Shown here: piece by piece, positions 1-5,068 of the stretch
Layout: every line of letters starts with the position of its first letter
How positions within the stretch are numbered: the first letter of the stretch is position 1
NCBI GenBank assembly: GCA_022837205.1
Contig: JALHEL010000147.1
Coordinates: forward strand, 434-5,569
Source of the DNA: Leptolinea sp.
Lineage (GTDB): Bacteria > Chloroflexota > Anaerolineae > Anaerolineales > Anaerolineaceae
Direction of reading: 5' to 3'
DNA length: 5,136 nt
Translations under genes and position numbers: made by a program
Notes under the pieces: model-generated
The model's input: the letters and a program-made list of their open reading frames with translations, nothing else
The model's database searches: none
Told to the model about the DNA's origin: nothing

Positions 1-2
1 TA

Positions 3-143
3 CCTGAATTGATAGAAAAATTAGAGAGCTGTCATGAAATGTATTTCACTTCTGAGGAAAAGCAATTGCTATCCAGCATGAGTTCAGCGACCATCAATCA
101 AAGTCTATCCGCTTATCGAAAAAGCCACAATGGAAGAGGATAG
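3..143 (+). pseudogene. Fragment of an integrase-core IS transposase (partial at the left edge)
   Basis: The frame is open from the window edge to a TAG at 141-143 and encodes 46 residues beginning PELIEKLESCHEMYFTSEEK and containing SSMSSATINQSLSAYRK. This resembles the helical linker that precedes the DDE integrase core in a family of IS transposases of about 400-500 residues, which carry a 'LPELIxxLE...LSxxSPATIDRLL' pattern. Here the protein stops straight after that block, so the whole catalytic core (the DDE residues) is missing. After the TAG another frame stays open to about position 204 but shows no match I recognise, consistent with deletion or decay rather than one point mutation. 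The N-terminal part lies outside the window. Family assignment is from memory of the motif, not from a search. Confidence 0.6.
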
Positions 144-192
144 AGCCATGCTGGGGAGCAACTCGAGCGCTGTTTGATGTCCAATTTACCAC

Positions 193-224
193 TGTAGAGA
201 TGTAACGAACATCTCTATATTTTT
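193..224 (+). terminator. Hairpin with T-run, probable Rho-independent terminator
   Basis: TAGAGATGT (195-203) and ACATCTCTA (209-217) form a perfect 9-bp stem around the loop AACGA. One G-U pair and one more T-A pair can extend it to 193-219. On the plus strand it is followed by TATTTTT, giving the layout of an intrinsic terminator, although the stem is AT-rich and therefore weak. It sits about 50 bp after the stop of the truncated transposase in the same orientation, so it may be the terminator or end structure of that IS. A purely structural role at an IS end is the alternative. Confidence 0.45.
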
Positions 225-278
225 CGGGGTTTGGGCAACATTTTCTATTGATTCACACCATTCCTCTCATAAAAAAGC

Positions 279-344
279 AAAAAGCTTTTTCGGGATGTCA
301 ACACCTCGTACTTCGGTGTGCTTCGCAAGGACGCCGTTCCCTAC
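279..344 (+). repeat. Imperfect dispersed repeat, copy 1
   Basis: This is a 66-bp unit that starts at the palindrome AAAAAGCTTTTT and runs through CGGGATGTCAACACCTCG to CCCTAC. It matches copy 2 (406-472) with scattered substitutions and small indels. The longest identical block is 17 nt, GTGTGCTTCGCAAGGAC, at 316-332 here and 444-460 in copy 2, an offset of 128 bp. The divergence between the copies argues for an old duplication or independent insertions of a dispersed element rather than a recent tandem duplication. Confidence 0.75.
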
Positions 345-405
345 AATTTTTATGGGAGATTGTATTTAGAAGATCGGAGATTTTTCCTTTGCACGAAAAA
401 AGTGT

Positions 406-472
406 AAAAGATTTTTTCGGGACGTCGGCACCTCGTCAGCTCTGTGTGCTTCGCAAGGACACTGTCCGCTAC
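406..472 (+). repeat. Imperfect dispersed repeat, copy 2
   Basis: This is the second copy of the unit at 279-344, 67 bp long, beginning AAAAGATTTTTTCGGGACGT and ending CCGCTAC. Its end lies directly against the recognisable start of the serine recombinase remnant, so the element probably sits at the break point of that gene. Read on the plus strand, part of it encodes APRQLCVLRKDTVRY, a string that looks like translated repeat rather than a real protein domain. Confidence 0.75.
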
Positions 473-478
473 TCTTCA

Positions 479-749
479 AAAAACCAACAGCAAGCAGGTT
501 TACGACGCTATCGCTGACGAGGTCTTCGTTCTTCGGGAGAAGTAAGAAAAATCTGAAACTGACATCCACAACTAGGCAGTAACTATAAACCAGATCAAGG
601 AACTACAAGATTTCATCATCAGCAAAGGAACCGGCATAACAAAATTTGACAAAGCTCTGGTCAGAAGGCTTATTGAAAGAATCACTGTTTTCACCAATTA
701 CTTCACCTTTAAACCTAAATCCGGCGTCAGCGTTAATATAAACGAATAA
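479..749 (+). pseudogene. C-terminal remnant of a large serine recombinase, frameshifted and with in-frame stops
   Basis: From 495 to the TAA at 747-749 one frame reads QVYDAIADEVFVLREK, stop, EKSETDIHN, stop, then AVTINQIKELQDFIISKGTG and further on KALVRRLIERITVF, ending SGVSVNINE. This is the pattern of the C-terminal region (coiled-coil part and closing beta strands) of large serine recombinases of Clostridia integrative elements. A short KNQQQ at 479-493 lies in another frame and would join this reading if four bases were removed, so there is at least one frameshift. The two in-frame stops are a TAA and a TAG near 541-580. The catalytic resolvase domain, recombinase domain and zinc ribbon are absent, so no active recombinase can come from this copy. 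It marks a former integrative element or phage. Family call is by motif memory. Confidence 0.7.
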
Positions 750-848
750 GAGCAAGCTGCCCTGAAAGGAAACTTACCTATAGAGCGGTTTGCTATTTCA
801 TCCTTTTTGACTCATTTTGAGAAAATATATTAACCGGCAATCTAGAAC

Positions 849-1673
849 TTAATGTTCATCGTAGTTCAATCTATTTTCGGAAGGTTGACAATTCTCCCAT
901 ACCCGTTTTGCAAACCACACGCATACGAGCGTTAATAAACACAAAACTCCCTCGATTAAAAGTACCGAGACTCCATTTTGGCTCATCAGAACAGCTACTG
1001 AATCCACAACAAGGTGCATGAGAACTGCGACTGGATAAAGATACAATTTATCTTTCTTTTTTGCTGCAAACCACATCAATACAGAAAATGAGATCTGTAG
1101 AGTGATGGCTAACAGACGCTCCACCCCGCCGAGCAGGAACTGATAGGACTGGGTCGTAGCAAGAGCTGTAAATACCGTTTCAACCTTGGTTAGTGCATCG
1201 CCTGATAAAGCATTCGTAATCACTTCAGCGTTTCCGGTATTGAGAAGAACGGAGTAGATTATATTGGTGATCATCGCAAGCCCAAGAATCACGATGGCTT
1301 CGAAACCGCCATGCCCTGCACCGTACATTAGTGCATTCTGATCCTTTTCCTGTTTTCTTTTCAAAACAGTCTTAAATGCCACAAACCTTCCAGTCTCTTC
1401 AAACAAACCAGCCATAAGTCCGCCATACAGTGCATAAAGCAAGGTATTCTTCTGAATAATCATGCCGGCAGCAGAACCAAGAATCAACCTGTGTGCAAGC
1501 TGCTCAAGAACAAATGCAAAGATCAGCATTACAGCACAGCCAACAAAGAACGGAAGGATATCCGCTTTTTTCTTGATTCGAAAATAAAGCAGCAATCCAA
1601 CGGGAACCAGAAACGCTATTAAACAGGAAATAACCATAAAAACGATTGAGAGTATCGGGACATTTTCGTTCAT
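849..1673 (-). CDS. YhfC-family intramembrane metalloprotease-like protein (CPBP/PrsW-type glutamic protease)
   Basis: A 274-residue polytopic membrane protein with about seven hydrophobic segments. In its second half it carries the conserved residues of the YhfC family (DUF2324), related to the Rce1/CPBP and PrsW intramembrane proteases: EETGR at residues 92-96, GHGGFE at 120-125 with H121 and E125, and HLVVD at 220-224 with H220 and D224. These Glu and His residues are the expected catalytic or water-activating set within the membrane. No signal peptide is separable from the first membrane segment. The start is set at ATG 1673, because AAGGAAGG lies 8 nt upstream. The longer GTG start at 1682 would overlap that ribosome binding site. 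The gene follows the MerR regulator after 14 nt, so the two should be translated together. Substrate is unknown. Its membrane-anchored regulator partner is the obvious candidate, which is inference. Such families are also linked to bacteriocin self-immunity. Confidence 0.85.
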   Translation of the reverse strand: MNENVPILSIVFMVISCLIAFLVPVGLLLYFRIKKKADILPFFVGCAVMLIFAFVLEQLAHRLILGSAAGMIIQKNTLLYALYGGLMAGLFEETGRFVAFKTVLKRKQEKDQNALMYGAGHGGFEAIVILGLAMITNIIYSVLLNTGNAEVITNALSGDALTKVETVFTALATTQSYQFLLGGVERLLAITLQISFSVLMWFAAKKKDKLYLYPVAVLMHLVVDSVAVLMSQNGVSVLLIEGVLCLLTLVCVWFAKRVWENCQPSENRLNYDEH

Positions 1674-1681
1674 ATTCAACA

Positions 1682-1689
1682 CCTTCCTT
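1682..1689 (-). promoter_or_regulatory. Ribosome binding site of the YhfC-family gene, overlapping the upstream stop
   Basis: AAGGAAGG on the minus strand lies 8 nt before ATG 1673 and shares its first two bases with the TAA (1688-1690) of the MerR gene. This arrangement fixes the start of the protease gene and suggests translational coupling: ribosomes finishing the regulator are placed to begin the protease. Confidence 0.7.
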
Positions 1690-2407
1690 ATCCTTCGTCG
1701 TACACTTCTATGCTGTATCCCTTATGCCCACATTTACTGCAGGTTAATTTCCGGGTTTTGGGCGTATGCGCTGCCCAGAAGAATTCCTTCATGGATGGTT
1801 TAAACACCTCATGGCACTCGGGGCAAATATAGGCGACCTTGCTATAATAATACCGAGTTAAGAATATCACAGCAATTATTACACCGACCATTGCGACAAT
1901 AAAAGGTAGCCAGGTATGCTTGAAAATTCCGAGTAAAAATGTTCCTATCTCCACAATGTCAATGAAGATTCCAGGGATAATAATGTTCCGCCTTACTTTT
2001 ACAAGTTCTTTCTGTCCTTTCATAGTTACTGCTATGTCGTTGATTTTGTCTAGGGAAAACCATCCCCAAGTCTGAATCTCTTTAATGAGCTGACGAGTTT
2101 TGCTAAGCTTCTCATTCATATCTTTTATCTCATCTTCGAGCTCAACTGTCTGTTGCCCAAGAAGTGTGATCAGCACGTGATTGGAGTTAGGCTCTGCAAG
2201 AATGTCGGCAATCGTATCGATGGATAGGCCAATATCTCGAAGGAAATAGATAATCTTCAACTTCTTCAGATCATCTTCCGAGTAGATCCGCCGGCCACCA
2301 TCGGTCAATTCACTTGGTACCAGAATCCCTCTCTTATCGTAGTACTGAACAGTACGAACCGTTACTCCACATTCCTTTGCCAGCTCTCCGGTTGAATATT
2401 TCGACAT
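1688..2407 (-). CDS. Membrane-anchored MerR-family transcriptional regulator with C-terminal zinc ribbon
   Basis: A 239-residue protein. Residues 4-70 are a MerR winged helix-turn-helix (YSTGELAKECGVTVRTVQYY, then the GGRRIYSEDDLKKL wing and second-helix pattern). Residues 85-112 look like the antiparallel dimerisation coiled coil. In place of a ligand- or metal-binding effector domain there are two hydrophobic segments, about 142-162 and 165-185, forming a membrane hairpin. A C-terminal domain follows with CPEC (195-198) and CSKC (223-226), a Cys4 zinc ribbon. With the DNA-binding domain inside the cell, the hairpin also puts the ribbon inside. MerR proteins normally twist a promoter with a long (19-20 bp) spacer, often their own. 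The start is secure: AAAGGAGGT ends 5 nt before the ATG. It leads a two-gene operon with the YhfC-family protease. The inducing signal is not evident; membrane stress or a membrane-active compound is a guess. Confidence 0.9.
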   Translation of the reverse strand: MSKYSTGELAKECGVTVRTVQYYDKRGILVPSELTDGGRRIYSEDDLKKLKIIYFLRDIGLSIDTIADILAEPNSNHVLITLLGQQTVELEDEIKDMNEKLSKTRQLIKEIQTWGWFSLDKINDIAVTMKGQKELVKVRRNIIIPGIFIDIVEIGTFLLGIFKHTWLPFIVAMVGVIIAVIFLTRYYYSKVAYICPECHEVFKPSMKEFFWAAHTPKTRKLTCSKCGHKGYSIEVYDEG

Positions 2408-2410
2408 AGC

Positions 2411-2460
2411 TACCTCCTTTCCTATCCTTAGCTTACTATATTACACTGCGTCACAAGCAA
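2411..2460 (-). promoter_or_regulatory. Promoter and ribosome binding site region of the merR-yhfC operon
   Basis: The only upstream space for this operon is 2408-2482. A strong ribosome binding site, AAAGGAGGT, occupies about 2412-2420. Above it on the minus strand, TTGCTT (2455-2460) and TAAGCT (2430-2435) are 19 bp apart, the stretched spacing typical of MerR-controlled promoters, though both hexamers match the consensus poorly. A better -10-like TATAGT (2435-2440) has only 14 bp to TTGCTT. Between them lies a loose dyad, TTGTGAC-GCA-GTGTAA (2441-2456), where an autoregulating MerR dimer could bind. The ribosome binding site is clear; the promoter and operator are tentative. Confidence 0.4.
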
Positions 2461-2482
2461 GGGGTGCCGTAAGGGGATTTTT

Positions 2483-2686
2483 TTATTTCTTCTTGATCGG
2501 ACGCCGAATCACAGTCTTCAAATTCTCTGGAGCAACTTTCCAGCCATCGGATAAGTAAATATCGTTATGAAGTCTGGCATTAGGGAAATCGTCCTCATAG
2601 CCCTGCCCGGTGATATACTCACCCACTAATATGCCATAGTTGACGGGCTGCTCATCAAAACGTGTCCCATAGATAAGTTCCAGCAA
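2483..2686 (-). CDS. Small hypothetical protein, possibly the C-terminal remnant of a larger gene
   Basis: A 67-residue frame from a TTG (2684-2686) to TAA. I do not recognise the family. It is acidic and soluble-looking in the first two thirds (LVGEYITGQGYEDDFPNARL, then NDIYLSDGWKVAPENLK) and ends in a basic tail, RRPIKKK. There is no membrane segment, signal peptide or cysteine. No ATG is available. The nearest ribosome binding site candidate is GGAG 9 nt before the TTG, and the frame is closed by a TGA only five codons upstream. The residue pattern looks like selected protein sequence, not random translation. Taken together, either this is a small accessory gene with a weak TTG start, or it is the tail of a gene cut at the accessory/chromosome border. 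It lies between rlmD and the merR promoter, all on the same strand. Confidence 0.45.
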   Translation of the reverse strand: MLELIYGTRFDEQPVNYGILVGEYITGQGYEDDFPNARLHNDIYLSDGWKVAPENLKTVIRRPIKKK

Positions 2687-2730
2687 AGCACTCTGCTCCG
2701 GTCAGCCGATTCAGTATCCAATCCCGCAAA

Positions 2731-2756
2731 CGCCCATAAATCAAGGGATTTCGGCG
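2731..2756 (-). terminator. Imperfect dyad after rlmD, weak terminator or junction element
   Basis: Seven bases past the rlmD stop, the minus strand reads CGCC-G-AAATC-CCTT-GATTT-ATG-GGCG. The AAATC/GATTT stem (5 bp, CCTT loop) is closed by a second CGCC/GGCG stem across a 1x3 internal loop. The hairpin is followed only by TTTG, so it is a poor Rho-independent terminator. It could instead be part of a recombination junction between the chromosomal gene and the accessory DNA. Function is undecided. Confidence 0.3.
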
Positions 2757-2762
2757 CTGTCC

Positions 2763-4004
2763 TCACTTTTCCCTTGACATCAACGCGATCGTCTCAACGT
2801 GATAGGTTTGAGGAAACATATCAAAAGGTGTTATCCGTTCGAGCTGATATCCCGCTGCCAACAAGGAACGTAAATCACGTGCAAGGGTTGCCGGATCGCA
2901 GGAAACATAGGCGATCAATGACGGAGCGATCCGAACGATCGCATCTAAAGCTCGCGGTTTAAGCCCGCTTCGGGGCGGATCCAAAATCGCCACTCCGCCG
3001 CGAATTCTGAATTGGGGCAAGACTTGCTCAACCGCTCCCTGCCGGAAAGAAACGGATCCTTTGCCGGCCAAATTGGCGGCAAAATCCGAAGCGGCATCGG
3101 TTGAGAGCTCAATCGCATCGATGTGTGCTACCTTTTCGGCAAAAAATCGAGAAAATAAACCGGCACCGCAATATAAATCCAACAGATTCGTTTTCGAATC
3201 CAGGGGGAGGTTATTCTGTAAATATCGGATCATGGCTTCCGCAACCGGTAGATTGACTTGGAAAAAAGAGCCTGCGCTGACTTGAAATCGAACACCCAGA
3301 ACGTCCATGAAAAGGACCTTCTTTCTGCTTTCCACTTTTTCAGATGAATCTGTTTGTTGCGTTGTGGGGGACGAGCCACCCGCCAACCGGTCAGAAAGAT
3401 CGATCCGATGTCCCTCTTCGATGAGCATCAGGTTTCGGTCGCTGTCGCAGCGGATTTCGATCCTTTTGCCGGAATCGGAAGGACCAAAAACGAGGGACGG
3501 AAAGAGGCGCCGAATCGGTTCCGCCGGCAAATAGCATTCATGAATAGGCACCGTTTCCATGCCACCCGCTTTTCGGAAGCAAATCTGCCCTTCCGAATTG
3601 ATATGAAACTGCATCGTATTTCGATACTGCCAAATTTCCGGCGAGGGAACCACCTCGCCAACCACCGGATTTTGAATTCCGCCGATACGTCGTAACTGTT
3701 CTTCCACGACGGATCGTTTTACGGAAAGTTGATCGACATAGTTCAAATGCTGAAAATGGCAACCGCCGCAGGTGCCGAAATGAGGACATTTCGGAGAGAT
3801 GCGTTTAACGGACGGACGCAAAATTTGTATCACACGAGCGAAGACAAAATCTCTTTTTTCCCCGGTGATTTCAATTTCAACTTCTTCATCAGGCAACCCG
3901 CCTGCGACAAAAACCACCCGCCCATCGGGAAGATGTCCCAGAGCCATTCCCTCATAAGTCAGGGCGGTCAAATGGACTTTAACTCTTTGCGTTTCGGAGG
4001 GCAT
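2763..4004 (-). CDS. rlmD: 23S rRNA (uracil-C5)-methyltransferase, RlmD/RlmCD (RumA) family
   Basis: The enzyme methylates C5 of a uracil in 23S rRNA (U1939 in RlmD; U747 as well in the Firmicutes RlmCD form) with S-adenosylmethionine; which site is used here cannot be told. The protein has 413 residues, normal for the family. A TRAM RNA-binding domain covers about 4-62. The [4Fe-4S] cluster ligands are C73, C79 and C82 in CPHFGTCGGCHFQH, with C157 in HECYLP. The SAM fold follows with FFQVN (247-251), LDLYCGAG (275-282) and DPPRSG (342-347). The catalytic cysteine is C369 in SCDPATLARD, and the likely general base is E404 in YHVE. A poorly conserved Ser/Thr-rich loop lies near 210-228. ATG 4004 is chosen over a TTG at 4022, which has no ribosome binding site; ATG 4004 has a weak GAAGAG 6 nt upstream. 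It starts 66 nt after the Rieske gene, in an AT-rich gap that may hold its own promoter. The 3' end is intact although accessory DNA begins nearby. Confidence 0.93.
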   Translation of the reverse strand: MPSETQRVKVHLTALTYEGMALGHLPDGRVVFVAGGLPDEEVEIEITGEKRDFVFARVIQILRPSVKRISPKCPHFGTCGGCHFQHLNYVDQLSVKRSVVEEQLRRIGGIQNPVVGEVVPSPEIWQYRNTMQFHINSEGQICFRKAGGMETVPIHECYLPAEPIRRLFPSLVFGPSDSGKRIEIRCDSDRNLMLIEEGHRIDLSDRLAGGSSPTTQQTDSSEKVESRKKVLFMDVLGVRFQVSAGSFFQVNLPVAEAMIRYLQNNLPLDSKTNLLDLYCGAGLFSRFFAEKVAHIDAIELSTDAASDFAANLAGKGSVSFRQGAVEQVLPQFRIRGGVAILDPPRSGLKPRALDAIVRIAPSLIAYVSCDPATLARDLRSLLAAGYQLERITPFDMFPQTYHVETIALMSREK

Positions 4005-4070
4005 GTGTTTCTCTTCAAACAAAAATGTTATATATTGTTGATAAAATTTGATATTTCACGATTCCGGAGT

Positions 4071-4469
4071 TCACAAAGCGACCAAGATCCATCCGTCTTC
4101 CACCTTTACCCTAAAGGTTGCGATCGATTCAGTATGAATCCGTTCCGTCAGTTCAGCCACCTTGGCGAGATAGCGCGTCTGCGGAGAAGATATTTCTCCA
4201 TCAGAAGCAAAGTTCATCGGGACCGGTCCGGATAGAACTTCTCCGGTTCTGATGTCAAACTGCGCGCAATGTAAGGGGCAAGTGAGGATTATTCCGTCCA
4301 ATGTCCCCCTTTCGAGAGGTGCGTTCATATGTCCGCAGCGACCGCTCAAGGCGTAAAACTTTCCGTCAGCGTTACAAATAATCAGTTGACGACCGTTGAT
4401 TTCTATCGCTCGGATTCCTCCGGGAGCTATCTCCGAAGTGCGGATTGCTTGGAAAAAACTTTCACTCAA
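4071..4469 (-). CDS. Rieske-type [2Fe-2S] ferredoxin
   Basis: A 132-residue soluble Rieske protein, probably a cytoplasmic electron carrier. The cluster ligands are C45 and H47 in CGH and C64 and H67 in CPLH, a Cys-X-His-X16-Cys-X2-His arrangement. The extra disulfide cysteines of bc1-type Rieske proteins are absent (A50 in place of the first), so it resembles the low-potential ferredoxins of oxygenases and NirD-like proteins. Between GEVLSGPVP and the closing strand FRVKVEDGWILVAL lies an unusual insertion of about 30 residues (roughly 85-118). The start is taken as TTG 4469, giving MSESFFQAIRTSEI. It has AAAGGAG 7 nt upstream and overlaps the end of the FTR gene by 8 nt in a TTGAGTGA. The in-frame extension to 4562 lies wholly inside the FTR gene and encodes no Rieske-like sequence. 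Partners are likely the FTR-like protein and glutaredoxin of the same operon; no oxygenase is nearby. Confidence 0.88.
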   Translation of the reverse strand: MSESFFQAIRTSEIAPGGIRAIEINGRQLIICNADGKFYALSGRCGHMNAPLERGTLDGIILTCPLHCAQFDIRTGEVLSGPVPMNFASDGEISSPQTRYLAKVAELTERIHTESIATFRVKVEDGWILVAL

Positions 4470-4803
4470 GTCCCATCTCCTTTGCCGATAATTGCGGCAG
4501 GCTGTCCGGATCGGTGACATCTTGTTGAACAAAAAGCCCGCACCAACAACGACGCATCGCATCGAAATGCTTTCGGTGGAAAGGAATACAGGGGCAGACG
4601 ATTTTCATGTCATGGTCACGATTATGACGGATAGGCTGGCAGGGACAGAAAGGAATGCCATATTTTCCTTCCGAATTCACTTCCTGTTCCAGGATAAATT
4701 CAACCAATTCATTATCCGGAGAAAATTTATATCCCATCGGTTCAACGATTTTTGTGTAGAAATATCGCAATGCCTGTTTTCTGCTCTCAACATGGATCGT
4801 CAT
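4462..4803 (-). CDS. Ferredoxin:thioredoxin reductase catalytic (beta) subunit-like protein
   Basis: A 113-residue protein with the three Cys-X-Cys pairs of the FTR catalytic chain: CPC at 53-55, CPC at 70-72 and CWC at 86-88. In characterised cyanobacterial FTR these residues hold a [4Fe-4S] cluster next to a redox-active disulfide, which together take single electrons from ferredoxin to reduce a thioredoxin. The length matches the family (about 110-120). The spacing between the second and third pairs is 13 residues, longer than the 8 of Synechocystis FTR. The third pair is CWC rather than CHC, so the His beside the cluster is replaced by Trp. No variable (alpha) chain is seen in the window. 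The ATG directly follows the glutaredoxin stop (TAAATG). Only a weak AGGG is found upstream, so translation probably depends on coupling. The adjacent glutaredoxin is the likely thiol partner, and the downstream Rieske protein a possible electron donor; both are inference. Confidence 0.9.
   Translation of the reverse strand: MTIHVESRKQALRYFYTKIVEPMGYKFSPDNELVEFILEQEVNSEGKYGIPFCPCQPIRHNRDHDMKIVCPCIPFHRKHFDAMRRCWCGLFVQQDVTDPDSLPQLSAKEMGLE
4477..4483 (-). promoter_or_regulatory. Ribosome binding site of the Rieske gene, inside the FTR gene
   Basis: AAAGGAG on the minus strand lies 7 nt before TTG 4469 and within the last codons of the upstream FTR gene. It decides the Rieske start and, with the 8-nt overlap, implies translational coupling. 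Confidence 0.7.
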
Positions 4804-5055
4804 TTATTTATCTAACCCTAACAAGCGCGCATAAACATCCGGCTGATAACCGACGATTATTTTATCTCCGATCATAACGAATGGGAATCCGTCCGCGCCG
4901 GCGGCATCCATTTCATCGTTTATCTTCGACTGCGTGACTTCATCGGCTAAATCGTAATCCGTAAATTCGAACGGGATATTGTGATCCGAGAAAAACTTCT
5001 TCGTTTTTCTACACCACGGACAGGTGGATAAGGTATACATGGTAACTTTTTCCAT
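4804..5055 (-). CDS. Glutaredoxin-family thiol-disulfide carrier (CPWC)
   Basis: An 83-residue single-domain thioredoxin-fold protein, the size of short glutaredoxins and NrdH. The redox site is CPWC at residues 12-15 after the first strand (KVTMYTLST). The expected cis-proline is P58 in GFPFVMIG. The GYQPD at 69-73 corresponds to the Gly-Tyr/Phe turn before the last helix. Glutathione use cannot be assumed: NrdH-like proteins are reduced by other partners, and in this operon the FTR-like subunit encoded directly downstream (0 nt gap) is the natural reductant. Its targets might include ribonucleotide reductase, peroxidases or other disulfides, none of which are encoded here. ATG 5055 is preferred to the Met at residue 6 because AAAGGA stands 7 nt upstream. 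Soluble and cytoplasmic. Confidence 0.9.
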   Translation of the reverse strand: MEKVTMYTLSTCPWCRKTKKFFSDHNIPFEFTDYDLADEVTQSKINDEMDAAGADGFPFVMIGDKIIVGYQPDVYARLLGLDK

Positions 5056-5062
5056 AAAAGTT

Positions 5063-5068
5063 TCCTTT
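5063..5068 (-). promoter_or_regulatory. Ribosome binding site of the glutaredoxin gene
   Basis: AAAGGA on the minus strand lies 7 nt before ATG 5055 and touches the TGA stop (5068-5070) of the partial gene upstream (TGAAAGGA). It supports the chosen start and continuity of the operon past the right edge. Confidence 0.6.

Larger units (their letters stand above)
144..478. other. Stretch with no gene: decayed mobile-element DNA
   Basis: No credible coding sequence is seen between the transposase fragment and the serine recombinase remnant. The stretch holds a perfect 9-bp stem hairpin with a T-run, a 12-bp palindrome (AAAAAGCTTTTT, 279-290) and two copies of an imperfect ~66-bp repeat, all listed separately. 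An 89-codon frame from 248 exists, but its coding appearance comes from the two repeats being open in different reading frames, and it has no recognisable domain. The T-rich segment just after the hairpin (221-250) could be the old terminal region of the IS, but no matching inverted terminal repeat is visible inside the window. Confidence 0.5.

Noticed and set aside
248..517. An 89-codon plus-strand open frame
   Set aside because: It runs through both copies of the dispersed repeat and into the frameshifted start of the recombinase remnant. It has no domain and no ribosome binding site at its ATG.
802..835. Possible terminator after the YhfC-family gene (CTCA-AAA-TGAG on the minus strand)
   Set aside because: The stem is only 4 bp and is not followed by a T-run on that strand.
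1674..1682. Longer YhfC-family form starting at GTG 1682
   Set aside because: The good ribosome binding site AAGGAAGG would overlap this start. It is correctly spaced only for ATG 1673.
2459..2477. AAGGGG repeated around TGCCGT before a run of T
   Set aside because: It is a direct, not inverted, repeat and forms no stem, so the T-run alone does not make a terminator.
4005..4022. Longer rlmD form starting at TTG 4022
   Set aside because: There is no ribosome binding site before the TTG, the added residues are not TRAM-domain-like, and ATG 4004 gives the usual family length.
3729..4235. A 168-codon plus-strand open frame, and others opposite rlmD (for example 3354-3695 and 3307-3534)
   Set aside because: They are antisense to rlmD and the Rieske gene, whose motifs are complete. 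Their translations look like shadow sequence.
4492..4815. A 107-codon plus-strand open frame opposite the FTR gene
   Set aside because: It is antisense to a well-supported FTR catalytic subunit and shows no recognisable protein pattern.
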